From: DATKSG01 sp035531775
GTDB lineage: Bacteria; Actinomycetota; Acidimicrobiia; Acidimicrobiales; UBA8190
DNA: 59,922 bases
Direction of reading: 5' to 3'
NCBI GenBank assembly: GCA_035531775.1
Contig: DATKSG010000018.1
Span: 1 to 59,922 of the forward strand
Below, piece by piece: positions 16,345-24,566 of the stretch (positions within the stretch are counted from its first letter, which is position 1; the number at the start of each line of letters is the position of its first letter). Both the position numbers and the translations under genes were made by a program. A model generated the notes under the pieces. That model was not told the DNA's origin and did not search any database. It was given only the letters and a program-made list of their open reading frames with translations.

Positions 16345-16596
16345 ATGGCACTGCGCCTGCTCGGAGACGAGCACCCTTCATTTGAAGACCTGCCCCTCGT
16401 CCTCACCGTCGAGGAGGCCGCGGCCGTGCTGCGCATCGGGCGCAGCGCGGCATATGACCAGGCCCGGATCTTCCGGGCTACGAACGGAGCCGAAGGCCTT
16501 CTCGTGATCTGCGTGGGGAGGAACCTGCGGGTGCCGAGGGCTGCCCTCGAGCGCTTGCTCGACCCAGGCTCCTCGATAAAGCGCCCGGCGTCGTGA
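16345..16596 (+). CDS. Small HTH protein of the excisionase/MerR-like type
   Basis: An 83-residue protein starts at an ATG with AGGAGG at 16331-16336, which rules out the longer frame from 16240. The core is a winged-HTH excisionase-like domain: LTVEEAAAVLRIGRSAAYDQA, then VGRNLRVPRAALERLL, the helix-turn-helix followed by a short wing and closing helix. Such proteins serve as excisionase or transcription switch of integrative elements. The relaxase gene follows at about 160 bases, and the tRNA target lies beyond it, which fits a role in an old integrative element. Confidence 0.82.
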   Translation: MALRLLGDEHPSFEDLPLVLTVEEAAAVLRIGRSAAYDQARIFRATNGAEGLLVICVGRNLRVPRAALERLLDPGSSIKRPAS

Positions 16597-16753
16597 CCGA
16601 GATGTCCCCGGTCTCCTTTACGTCCGTGAGTCACCTGGTCGCAGTCCTCGCCGTCTCCTCGGAGCACCGGATCGTCTTCCTTGGGCTCTTTCTCATCCCG
16701 TCGCCAGACACCACTGCACCGTGTGGTGGTTCCTCGCCGCCGGAGTGTTGGCC

Positions 16754-17935
16754 ATGATGATGGGGCTCACCAAGATGGCGCCGGACGGCTGGGCGTATTA
16801 CGCCCGCGAGATCGCCGAGGGCAAAGAGGACTACTTCGCCAAGGAGGAGCCCGGGCGCTGGCTCGGCCGGGGAACGGACGATCTCGGCCTGGGTGGCTCG
16901 ACAGAGCCCGAGGGCCTCGAGCGTCTTTTCGGTGAGGCTCGCCATCCCATAAGCGGTGAGGCCCTCGGACGCCCCTTTGCCACGGGCAAGCGAGCGGTGG
17001 CCGGCTATGCGCTCAGCTTTTCGCCGCCGAAATCGGTGAGCGTGCTGTGGGCCCTGGCCGACGACGCCGTGGCCACGTCGCTGAGAGCGGGACACGACGC
17101 CGCGGTCACAGCCGCCATGGGATATTTAGACGAGCACGCGGCGTTCACTCGCCGCGGGAAGGCAGGGGTCCTCCAGGTCGACACCGAAGGACTCCTTGCC
17201 GCCTCTTTTGTTCACCGGACCTCCAGAGCGGCCCATCCACAGCTACATACCCACGTGCTTCTGGCCAACAAGGTCCGGGCCGTATCCGACGGCAAGTGGC
17301 TGTCGATCGACGGCACCGAGCTCTATGGGACCCAGAAAGCGGCCGGCATGCTCTACAAAGCCGCCCTTCGGGCCGAGCTCACCACCCGGCTGGGCGTCAC
17401 CTGGAGCGAGGTGGACGCAAATGGCATCGCCGAGATCGACGGCGTTCCTCATGACCTCATCGAGCACTGGTCCAAGCGCCGCCAAGAAGTGAAAGCCATG
17501 GCGAGTGCCCTCATCGCCGGTCGCGAGGCCGCGCTCGGCCGGTCGCTATCGAGTACCGAACGTTCAGAAGCCCACCAGCTCGCCGCCTATCGCACACGGG
17601 GTGCCAAGGCGGAAGACATACGCAGCACCGCCGAGCTGCGCGCCGCCTGGCGAGAAGAAGTCGAAGCCCAAGGTCTCGGCCCCGAGCGCTGGGCGAAGGA
17701 CGTGCTTGGTCGCCAGCCACGCCGCTCCCCGCCGCTCGAACAATCGGTGCTCGAGCACCCGGCGTTCGAACACTCAGCGCTTCTGTCGCGGGCCAGAGAC
17801 ATCTTGGAGGAGAGCGCGTCGACCTGGACAAGAGCAGAAGCCACCGAGGTGCTCACCACCCAGTGTCGTCCCGGGCAGGAAAGTCCAGTTAAACGACCAT
17901 GTTCTCGGTGGTCGGGACCGGCGTCGATCCGGTGA
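16754..17935 (+). pseudogene. TrwC/MobF-type relaxase, truncated at tRNA-Phe
   Basis: This is the N-terminal DNA-nicking domain of a conjugative relaxase. It shows a Tyr pair near the start (GWAYYAREI), SPPKSVSVLWALA, the metal-binding His set in HRTSRAAHPQLHTHVLLANKV and DGTELYGTQKAAGMLYKAALR. MobF relaxases normally continue into a helicase domain. Here the frame loses family character near 17865 and ends at 17935 after running over the 3' end of the tRNA-Phe gene. The ATG at 16754 was chosen; three in-frame ATGs are adjacent. The nicking domain is intact, but the protein cannot unwind DNA, and the break at the tRNA marks an element boundary. Confidence 0.82.
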
Positions 17936-17981
17936 CCTCACGCTTTTCAGGCGCGCGCTCTGCCAACTGAGCTACCCGACC
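17909..17981 (-). tRNA. tRNA-Phe (GAA)
   Basis: The cloverleaf reads from 17981 to 17909. It has a seven-pair acceptor stem GGTCGGG/CCCGACC, discriminator A, anticodon loop CTGAAAA with GAA, and the T loop TCGAC. CCA is not encoded in full. Its 3' end faces the truncated relaxase gene, the usual arrangement for an integration target. Confidence 0.95.
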
Positions 17982-18008
17982 TTGCTTCTACCCCGAATCC
18001 CGGGGCGG

Positions 18009-18083
18009 CGGTCCTGACGGGATTTGAACCCGCGACCTCCGGCTTGACAGGCCGGCGTGCACTCCAAACTGCACCACAGGACC
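18009..18083 (-). tRNA. tRNA-Asp (GTC)
   Basis: The acceptor stem GGTCCTG/CAGGACC pairs fully, with discriminator G. The anticodon stem CCGGC/GCCGG holds loop CTGTCAA (anticodon GTC), and the T arm reads CGGGTTCAAATCCCG. It lies 27 bases upstream of tRNA-Phe in the same direction, so they are probably cotranscribed. Confidence 0.95.
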
Positions 18084-18103
18084 CTGGGTGTCCGAATCCG
18101 TTG

Positions 18104-18176
18104 CACCACCAACGGGATTCGAACCCGTGTTACCGCCTTGAAAGGGCGGCGTCCTCGGCCGCTAGACGATGGGGGC
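18104..18176 (-). tRNA. tRNA-Glu (TTC)
   Basis: The anticodon loop CTTTCAA gives TTC. The D arm is TCTAGCGGCCGAGGA and the T arm CGGGTTCGAATCCCG. The acceptor stem GCCCCCA/TGGTGGT has one mismatch (C4 against U69) and a G1-U72 wobble, where most tRNA-Glu pair fully. It is the first gene of the Glu-Asp-Phe cluster. Confidence 0.92.
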
Positions 18177-18241
18177 TCGACCCATCAGGGCGGTCCGCAC
18201 GATAGCAGGTCCATCCGCCGCCCCATCGGGGCCCACCCGAG

Positions 18242-19537
18242 TCATCCCTGGTCAGCAAGGGACCAGGTCGTCCCCTCGGGCTCATCACGGATCTCCACGC
18301 CCAGTCCGGCCAAGCCGTCGCGCACGGCATCGGCCTCGGCGAACCGGCGGTCCTGGCGGGCCCGGTCGCGCAGGGCCAGGGCCAGCTCCACGTACGGCCC
18401 GACCACCTCGGCCACATCTCCGACCCCGTGTTCGGCCAGGGCCCCGAGCTCCACCACCATGGCCCGAAGCGCGGCTCGCCCACGGTCTGCCTCGTCGGAC
18501 TGCAAGGTGTCGGCCCGCCACTGCCACAGGTCTTCCTCGAGGCCCAGCAGCGCGCTCACCATGGCCTCGGGCCGCCGGTCGGCCACAGCGAGGCGGAACT
18601 CCTCCTCCCGCCGGCGGATGGCCTCTAGCAACGGCGATCCCCCGGCCACGTCGGCGGCTGGTGCGGTCCTGAATGGCTCGGCTTCGGTCAACCCCGAACT
18701 TGGCGCCCGAGGGCCCCCGGGGCTCCGGTGGGCCAGCTCCTCGGCCATCTCCCGCAGGCGGAGCACCGGCACCGGCTCTCCGGCTTCGAGGCGGGCTGAG
18801 CGCCCATGGGCCCTGATGGTCACCGCACCGCGGCCCATGATCTCGGCGTTACCCGCTTCAAGGTCGAGCATGAGCGCCGTGTGCTCGTCCACCCCGATGA
18901 CGAAGGTGTCCTCGGGCAGGTCGTGCTCGAGAAGAGCCAACCGCTCCTCGCCGAGGTAGCAGAACCGGGTGTCATGGGTGCCGCCTTCGGCGTTGTCATA
19001 ATGGGGGATGATCGCCACCGAAAGGCCAAGCGGTCCGAGCAGGTCGAGACCGTCCTCCCAGTGAGGCGTGTCACCCACCTTGTAGATCTCGTAGACGGGC
19101 ACGGTCCGCAAGCCCAGCGTCAGGGCGGCCGCCGAGGCGAAGGTGACCGCCCCTCCGTGGGAGAGCTTCTCGGCCAGCAGGGTCGGCACCAGGGTGTCGC
19201 GCCAGTGCCGCAGGGCGTAGGTGGGGCTGCCGGGCCCGGCGAACACGAATGGAGCGGCGACCAGTTGTCCGACCAGGGCGTCACCCCCGGCTCCGGCGAG
19301 GTCGGCCGCCGAGCGCAGCCCGGCGATCTCCAGTGTCGCCCCCACGCTGTCTCGGAAGTACACCACGGCCTTCTCGGCCAACTCCCGGGCGTTGGTCTGG
19401 AAGCCGAAGGGGGTGTCGAGCAGGATCCCCGACGAGGGCCCCGGACCTAGCCGTTCGAGCACCGACCGGTGGGCTTTCACCATGGTGGGCGCCGTCTCGC
19501 CCGAGCCCATGATGGTGAGGAGGCGGGCCATGGTCAT
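18242..19537 (-). CDS. Peptidase-E/cyanophycinase-like protein fused to a CysRS-type C-terminal domain
   Basis: The first 250 residues resemble the class I glutamine-amidotransferase-like fold of peptidase S51: a GSGETAPTM start, DTPFGFQTNARELAEKAV, FAGPGSPTYALRHW and a possible nucleophile region FASAAALTLG, then EDTFVIGVDEHTALML. The last 130 residues are helical and end in DRRFAEADAVRDGLAGLGVEIRDEPEGTTW, close to the C-terminal end of cysteinyl-tRNA synthetase, without its catalytic domain. Activity is unknown. The gene is last in a run with DUF2017 and clpS and overlaps the DUF2017 stop by 4 bases. Confidence 0.75.
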   Translation of the reverse strand: MTMARLLTIMGSGETAPTMVKAHRSVLERLGPGPSSGILLDTPFGFQTNARELAEKAVVYFRDSVGATLEIAGLRSAADLAGAGGDALVGQLVAAPFVFAGPGSPTYALRHWRDTLVPTLLAEKLSHGGAVTFASAAALTLGLRTVPVYEIYKVGDTPHWEDGLDLLGPLGLSVAIIPHYDNAEGGTHDTRFCYLGEERLALLEHDLPEDTFVIGVDEHTALMLDLEAGNAEIMGRGAVTIRAHGRSARLEAGEPVPVLRLREMAEELAHRSPGGPRAPSSGLTEAEPFRTAPAADVAGGSPLLEAIRRREEEFRLAVADRRPEAMVSALLGLEEDLWQWRADTLQSDEADRGRAALRAMVVELGALAEHGVGDVAEVVGPYVELALALRDRARQDRRFAEADAVRDGLAGLGVEIRDEPEGTTWSLADQG

Positions 19538-20034
19538 CCTTCTTCGCCCGGGTTCGAGGTGTGCCGACCGTCGAGAGCGCCGGACAGCACCTCGATGATC
19601 TCGCCCTGGAGCATGCTCAGGTACCCGTACACGGCGTAGTGCTGCGCCTGGGGATCTGTCGGATCGATCTCGGTCATGTCCTCACTCACCTCGAGCTGTG
19701 TGCCGAGCAGCAGGCGCAGCACCTCGAGCGCCCCCATCCACTGCTGGAGCTCATCCTCATCGACCGAGTCTGCCCCCGCTGTGGCGGCCAACGTGTCGAG
19801 TGCGTGCTGGTGATGGGCGAGCAGCCCCTCCCCCATGAGGGACCGGTACTCGGCCTCGGCCTCGTCGTTGTCGGGGTAGGCCACCGGGAACAGCCGGGAT
19901 GCCGCCGGGTCCTCGGCCACCAACGAGCTCCGAGCCTGGCGGGGCAGGTCCTCCAGGAGCTCTTGCTCGGAGCGGCCGAGGTGAGGGTGGAAGCGCCCGG
20001 ATCGGTCACGACTGAAGCGTCGGCGCGCCATCAT
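19534..20034 (-). CDS. DUF2017 family protein
   Basis: This 166-residue cytoplasmic protein has an N-terminus ARRRFSRD, an acidic helical middle part (EDELQQWMGALEVLRLLLGTQLEV) and DPQAQHYAVYGYLSMLQGEIIEVL, the pattern of the actinobacterial DUF2017 family, which is regularly encoded next to clpS. The start is the ATG pair at 20034/20031; the longer frame would run into clpS. Function is unknown, but the conserved neighbourhood suggests a link to ClpS-dependent proteolysis. Confidence 0.82.
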   Translation of the reverse strand: MMARRRFSRDRSGRFHPHLGRSEQELLEDLPRQARSSLVAEDPAASRLFPVAYPDNDEAEAEYRSLMGEGLLAHHQHALDTLAATAGADSVDEDELQQWMGALEVLRLLLGTQLEVSEDMTEIDPTDPQAQHYAVYGYLSMLQGEIIEVLSGALDGRHTSNPGEEG

Positions 20035-20044
20035 GCACCGGCCG

Positions 20045-20335
20045 TCATGACGCCTGCTCCAACGTGGCCCACAGTCCGTGCTCGTGGAGGCGCGAAACAT
20101 CCAGCTCGGCCCGCTCGCGGGGCCCCGAGCTGACCACGGCCCTTCCCTTGTGATGCACGTCCAGCATCAACTTGGTGGCTTTGTCCCAGCTGTATCCGAA
20201 GAGCTTCTGGAACACATAGGTGACGTATGACATGAGGTTGATGGGATCGTTCCAGACGATGACCAGCCACGGTCGGACAGCGGTGACGTCTTCGCCGCCG
20301 ACCGGGCGGTCGACGATGACAGGTTGCGTAGTCAC
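20045..20335 (-). CDS. clpS: ATP-dependent Clp protease adaptor ClpS
   Basis: This 96-residue adaptor delivers N-degron substrates to the Clp unfoldase. Family motifs are VIVWNDPINLMSYVTYVFQKLF, the helix WDKATKLMLDVHHKGRAVV and a Glu/Arg-rich next strand. The GTG at 20335 overlaps the ctaA stop as GTGA. The longer frames upstream are the reverse reading of ctaA and have no family match. It lies in an operon with DUF2017 downstream, as in many actinobacteria. Confidence 0.92.
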   Translation of the reverse strand: MTTQPVIVDRPVGGEDVTAVRPWLVIVWNDPINLMSYVTYVFQKLFGYSWDKATKLMLDVHHKGRAVVSSGPRERAELDVSRLHEHGLWATLEQAS

Positions 20336-21288
20336 GACGATCCGGCTCGGGCTGTGCCCTTCACCGCTGGCCCGCAGACGGCGTTGGCGGAACGTTCGAC
20401 CGTAGATCGCTCCGGAGCGTGGTCGAACAGGCCGTCGATGAACCACAGCGCCGCCCCCCACACAGTGGTGGCCCCGAGGACGTGGATCCCCACCAGCAGG
20501 GCCGGAAGATGGGTGAAGTACTGGGTGTAGCCGACCACCCCCTGGCCCACCATGGCGGCGAGCAGCATCTGACCGCGTACGCGCACCGACGACGGGGCGC
20601 CGGCCCGCTCCAGCAGGATCAGCTCGACCACCGTGGCTGCGCCGAGGACCAGCACGATGGCCGAATGGGCCCTGGCCATGTCGGCCAAGGGCACCGGCAG
20701 GCGCTTGGCCCCCGGGCCTCCGGCGTGAGGCCCGGCACCGGTGGTGGCGGTGCCGGCGGCCACGGCCAGAGCCAGCAGGCCGAGGATCACCCAGGCCAGG
20801 CGCAACTGTCCCCTCGCCACCCGGGGCCGACCCGGCCCGGGGGCCCGCTCGGCTCTTGTCATGAGGACCACCGCCACCGAGAGCAAGGCGATTCCCAGCA
20901 TGAAGTGGGTCATCACGGCGTATGGGTTCAACTTCGTATACACCACCACCCCGCCGAGCACCGCCTCTGCGATGACCCCGCCGACCATGGCCGCAGCCAG
21001 CCCGACCAGGTCCCGCCGGGCCGGGGCCCGGCGCCAGGCGCCGGCCACCAGGGCCACGCACACGACCGACAGGGCCACCACCACCAGGCGGTTGCCGAAC
21101 TCCACCGCCGGGTGGAACGACAGCGCCGGCGTGAGCGACGTCCGCGAGCACGTGGGCCAGTCGGGACATCCCAGGCCGGAGTCAGTGAGACGCACGGCCC
21201 CACCGGTCACGATGTTGAGCACCACCAGAGCCACGCCGGCCCGGGCGAGGCGGAGGAAGGCCACGGGGCCGACACGGGGGAGCTGCAC
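20332..21288 (-). CDS. ctaA: Haem A synthase CtaA
   Basis: This membrane enzyme oxidises the methyl group of haem O to make haem A for cytochrome c oxidase. Eight helices are predicted. The conserved haem-ligand His residues lie in FHPAVEFGNRLVV, VMTHFMLGIALL, MARAHSAIVLVLG and VGIHVLGATTVW, and the Cys pair region shows LGCPDWPTC. GTG at 21288 is my start; a TTG at 21333 is also possible and neither has a clear binding site. It is divergent from ctaB, separated by about 95 bases holding both promoters. Confidence 0.92.
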   Translation of the reverse strand: MQLPRVGPVAFLRLARAGVALVVLNIVTGGAVRLTDSGLGCPDWPTCSRTSLTPALSFHPAVEFGNRLVVVALSVVCVALVAGAWRRAPARRDLVGLAAAMVGGVIAEAVLGGVVVYTKLNPYAVMTHFMLGIALLSVAVVLMTRAERAPGPGRPRVARGQLRLAWVILGLLALAVAAGTATTGAGPHAGGPGAKRLPVPLADMARAHSAIVLVLGAATVVELILLERAGAPSSVRVRGQMLLAAMVGQGVVGYTQYFTHLPALLVGIHVLGATTVWGAALWFIDGLFDHAPERSTVERSANAVCGPAVKGTARAGSS

Positions 21289-21383
21289 CGGAGGTCCATG
21301 GTACCTGGGGTGCCCCGGATCCCCTCCGGCCAAGGGGCCCCGGGGCTGGTCCGGCCCGCAGCAGGGCCGTAGGCTCGGTCCCC

Positions 21384-22271
21384 ATGTCCACTGCCACCAC
21401 GGCGCGCCAGGCGCTGCGTAGCTACGTGGCGCTGACCAAGCCGCGCATCATCGAGCTCCTGCTGGTCACGACGCTGCCCACCATGTTCGTGGCCCAGCGC
21501 GGCGTGCCGTCGGTGACGCTGATGCTGGCGACCTTGGTGGGCGGGACGCTGGCTGCCGGTGGAGCCAATGCCATCAACATGGTGGTGGACCGCGACATCG
21601 ACAGCGTCATGCACCGGACCCGGCACCGCCCGCTCGTCACCGGTGAGATAACCCCGGGCGCTGCGCTGGTCTTCGCATTGTCGCTGGAGGTGGCTGCCTT
21701 CGTCGAGCTCACGGCGGCTGTGAATCTGCTCTCGGCGGTCCTGGCCGTGTCAGCCACCGCCTTCTACGTCTTCGTCTACACCATGTGGCTGAAGCGGACG
21801 TCGAGCCAGAACATCGTCATCGGGGGCGCCGCCGGAGCGGTGCCCGTGCTGGTGGGATGGGCGGCGGTGACCGACAGCCTCGGATGGGCCCCCGTCGTGC
21901 TCTTCGCCGTTATCGTCATCTGGACGCCGCCGCACTTCTGGGCCCTCGCCGTCCGCTACCGCGACGACTACGAGGCGGCGCACGTGCCCATGCTGCCGGT
22001 GGTGGCCACCTTCGCCCGCACCGCCCGCCAGATCTTCCTCTACAGCGTGGCCCTGGTGGCGGTGACGGTGCTCTTTGCAGTGGTCGGGCACATGGGCCCG
22101 ACCTACCTGGTGGCCGCCGTCGTCCTCGGGGCCGTGTTCGTGGCCTATGCCGTGCGCTTGCGCCTCCAGGAGACGCCGCGCGCCGCCATGGCGTTGTTCA
22201 GGTACTCGATCACGTACCTCACGCTGCTGTTCGTCGCCATGGCCGGCGACGTGCTCGTCCGTTTCCATTGA
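21384..22271 (+). CDS. ctaB: Protohaem IX farnesyltransferase (haem O synthase)
   Basis: This UbiA-family membrane enzyme adds a farnesyl chain to haem B, giving haem O, the substrate of CtaA. The 295 residues show the first Asp-rich site NMVVDRDIDSVMHRTRHRPL and the second conserved cytoplasmic loop VIWTPPHFWALAVRYRDDYEAAHVPMLPVV. Nine helices are predicted. It stands alone on the plus strand, divergent from ctaA, and is followed by a hairpin at 22273-22296. Confidence 0.95.
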   Translation: MSTATTARQALRSYVALTKPRIIELLLVTTLPTMFVAQRGVPSVTLMLATLVGGTLAAGGANAINMVVDRDIDSVMHRTRHRPLVTGEITPGAALVFALSLEVAAFVELTAAVNLLSAVLAVSATAFYVFVYTMWLKRTSSQNIVIGGAAGAVPVLVGWAAVTDSLGWAPVVLFAVIVIWTPPHFWALAVRYRDDYEAAHVPMLPVVATFARTARQIFLYSVALVAVTVLFAVVGHMGPTYLVAAVVLGAVFVAYAVRLRLQETPRAAMALFRYSITYLTLLFVAMAGDVLVRFH

Positions 22272-22272
22272 T

Positions 22273-22296
22273 CGCCCCGGCGCCCGTGCCGGGGCG
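22273..22296. terminator. GC-rich hairpin between convergent genes
   Basis: A nine-pair perfect stem, cgccccggc (22273-22281) with gccggggcg (22288-22296), has a six-base loop. It starts one base after the ctaB stop and lies before the convergent methyltransferase stop. No T tract follows, so termination by hairpin alone is inferred, possibly for both strands. Confidence 0.55.
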
Positions 22297-22304
22297 CGTG
22301 AGGA

Positions 22305-23039
22305 TCAGCCGGCCAACACGGCGAAGCGCGGCGCTACCCCGAGGCACCGTTCGGGCAGGGCCATGGCCTGGCGTTCAGCCCACTCAACGTCGCGGAGCCT
22401 GACCAACCGGGGCGCCTTCCACCCGGCCTCGGCCACCGCCGCCACCACGTCGCCCGGGGCTGTTCCCCGCCCGAAGGGCAGGCGCCCCCGTACCTCGGCG
22501 GGGTAGTCGTCGTGGTGGTCGCGAGCGATCCCTCGGGCCCGCCGTAAGGCGTCGCGCCCGGCACCTCGTAGACGCTCGAGCGCATCGGCCGTGCCCCAGA
22601 TGCTCTCGATGACCACCAGGCGCCCGGCGGGGGCCACCGTGCGCCAAGCCCGGAGGGTGCCGACCGGATCGGGCAGCGTCCACACCAGGTGACGCTCCAT
22701 TACGGCGTCGAAGGGCCCGGGCGGCACGTCGTGCGCCGGGCCCAGCACGGTCTCGATGTCGAGGCCACGGCCGGCGGCGGTGGCATGGAGACGCTCGAGC
22801 ATCCGGGGCGCCAACTCGAGCGCTGTCACCTGGTGGCCGGCGGCCGCCGCCAACAGGCTCAGGAAGCCGGTCCCGGCCCCGCAGTCAAGGACGCGGGCGG
22901 GGGGAGCGGGCAGCATGCCGGCCAGGGCGGAGGCCCAGGCGGCGAGCACGGCGCCATGGCGAGGGTGATGGCCCGGGGCGTTGTCGTAGGTGGCGGCGTC
23001 GGCATCCCAGAACCGACGTATCTCCTCGAGGTCGTCCAT
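22305..23039 (-). CDS. Class I SAM-dependent methyltransferase
   Basis: A 244-residue cytoplasmic methyltransferase. It begins with RRFWDADAATYDN, has the SAM-binding motif VLDCGAGTGFLSLLAA near residues 49-64, an acidic strand end in LELAPRM, and a later motif in GPFDAVMERHLVWTLPDP. The substrate cannot be read from sequence; the layout matches the UbiE/small-molecule group. It is convergent with ctaB and divergent from the SDR gene. Confidence 0.85.
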   Translation of the reverse strand: MDDLEEIRRFWDADAATYDNAPGHHPRHGAVLAAWASALAGMLPAPPARVLDCGAGTGFLSLLAAAAGHQVTALELAPRMLERLHATAAGRGLDIETVLGPAHDVPPGPFDAVMERHLVWTLPDPVGTLRAWRTVAPAGRLVVIESIWGTADALERLRGAGRDALRRARGIARDHHDDYPAEVRGRLPFGRGTAPGDVVAAVAEAGWKAPRLVRLRDVEWAERQAMALPERCLGVAPRFAVLAG

Positions 23040-23145
23040 CTATGTGTTCTAGCAACCCGCCGAAGGGCAGCCCGGCCTCGGGCCGGCCTCGGGCCGGCCA
23101 CCATCCCAATTCCAACGCTGGAGCGATTTCCACCACAATGCGACC

Positions 23146-23925
23146 ATGCAGATCAACGGTTCCAAGGTCCTCGTCACCGGCGCCTCCTCCGGGATCGGCG
23201 CCGCTCTGGCCCGCCGCCTGGCTGGCGCCGGTGCCACCGTGGGGGTGGTGGCCCGGCGTGAGGACCGCCTGGCCGAGGTGCTGGCCGACTGCCGTCGCCA
23301 TGCTCCCGAGTCGCAGATGTGGGTGGCCGACCTGTCCGATGTGGAGCTGGCCGAGCGTGTGGTCCTCGAGGCCTGGGACTCCTTCGGCGTCCTCGACTGC
23401 CTCGTCAACAACGCCGGGGTGCCGATGCGCCGGCATACTTCGAAACTCGACGCCGAGACGCTCGAGTGGGTCATGCGGGTCAACTTCCTGGCCCCGGCGC
23501 GCATGATGATGGCGATCCTCCCGCGCATGCTCGAACGCGGCCAGGGCATGGTCGTGAACGTGTCGAGCGTGGCCGGCCGCCTCGGCAACGCCAACGAAGC
23601 GGCGTACTCGGCCAGCAAGTTCGCGCTGTGTGGATGGAGCGAGGCCACCGCCGTGGACCTGTGGGACACGGGCGTCAAGGTGCGCCTGGTCAATCCCGGA
23701 CCGATAGACACCGAGATCTGGGACCTGCCCGGCAACGACGAGCCATTGATCGATGTGCCGAAGATCTCCGCCGACGACATGGCGGTCGGCATCGTGGCGG
23801 CCATGGAGGGCGACACGTTCGAGCACTACGTGCCGGACATGAAGGCCATCATCGAGATGAAGACGACCGACCCAGACTCCTTCCTGAAGGGCATGGCCGA
23901 CATGGCACGGGGCGCCAAAGGCTGA
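23146..23925 (+). CDS. Short-chain dehydrogenase/reductase
   Basis: This classical SDR has 259 residues. The cofactor motif is TGASSGIG (11-18) and the structural NNAG is at 88-91. Catalytic Ser is in NVSSVAG (about 140), with Tyr154 and Lys158 in YSASK, then NPGPIDTEIW. An Arg-Arg pair after the second strand (VARRED) suggests NADP(H). The substrate is unknown. The gene stands alone, with its stop inside a hairpin shared with the convergent Lon-N gene. Confidence 0.9.
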   Translation: MQINGSKVLVTGASSGIGAALARRLAGAGATVGVVARREDRLAEVLADCRRHAPESQMWVADLSDVELAERVVLEAWDSFGVLDCLVNNAGVPMRRHTSKLDAETLEWVMRVNFLAPARMMMAILPRMLERGQGMVVNVSSVAGRLGNANEAAYSASKFALCGWSEATAVDLWDTGVKVRLVNPGPIDTEIWDLPGNDEPLIDVPKISADDMAVGIVAAMEGDTFEHYVPDMKAIIEMKTTDPDSFLKGMADMARGAKG

Positions 23926-23946
23926 GCCGGGTGTGGCGCCTCAGCC
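23920..23946. terminator. Palindrome holding both stop codons of convergent genes
   Basis: ggctgag (23920-23926) pairs with ctcagcc (23940-23946) around a 13-base loop. The SDR stop TGA lies in the left arm and the minus-strand Lon-N stop in the right arm, so a single small hairpin may serve as terminator for both directions. No T tract is seen. Confidence 0.4.
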
Positions 23947-24561
23947 TCCTTGGGCCAGGAGGCGCTCCATGTCGTCGCTCAGGGCGTTGGCCAACTCCAC
24001 GAGCAGGGCCGGGCGGTCAGAGGCGTCGGCCTCGAGCAGGCGCTGGCGGTCGAGCGGGTTCACCGGCAGCCGGTGGCAGAGTTGCCATAGCGACACCGGG
24101 CGTCCGGGCCGCTCGGGCTCCCCGATGGGCATGTCCCCGAGCTCTGAAAGCAGCGCCTCCACCCGTCGCACGGCCATCGTCGCCGCCTGCCCCGGGCCGG
24201 CCACGTCCCCCGGCTCGTCGGCCAGTTCCTCGACCAAGGCCATCGGATAGGGGTCGTCGGCCAGCCACGAGCGGACCCGGAGGCGCTTCACGCCTCTGGC
24301 CAGCACCAAGGACCGCCCGTCGGCCGAGGTGGAGGACGCCTCCACGCGGGCCACGGTGCCCAGTTCGTGGCGTGTGTCACCACCACCGACCTCGGAGCCC
24401 CGGGCGATCAGCACCACTCCGAACTCAGGCTCAGCAGCGCTGAGACAGTCGGCCAGCAGCGCCCGGTAGCGAGGCTCGAACACATGGAGCGGCAACAGGG
24501 CTTCCGGAAACAACACCGTCTGCAGGGGGAACATGGCCAGGTGTCGGCCCTCGCCGGGCAT
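23941..24561 (-). CDS. Lon N-terminal (substrate-binding) domain protein
   Basis: A stand-alone LON substrate-binding domain of 206 residues. The family pattern is clear: MFPLQTVLFPEALLPLHVFEPRYRAL, FGVVLIARGSEVGGGDTRHELGTVARV, then GVKRLRVRSWL and a helical end. It has no AAA+ or protease domain, so it is not a Lon protease; members of this group are of unknown function. The start at 24561 follows the upstream LOG-like gene stop by 5 bases; the longer frame overlaps that gene. Confidence 0.88.
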   Translation of the reverse strand: MPGEGRHLAMFPLQTVLFPEALLPLHVFEPRYRALLADCLSAAEPEFGVVLIARGSEVGGGDTRHELGTVARVEASSTSADGRSLVLARGVKRLRVRSWLADDPYPMALVEELADEPGDVAGPGQAATMAVRRVEALLSELGDMPIGEPERPGRPVSLWQLCHRLPVNPLDRQRLLEADASDRPALLVELANALSDDMERLLAQGG

Positions 24562-24566
24562 GGCGG

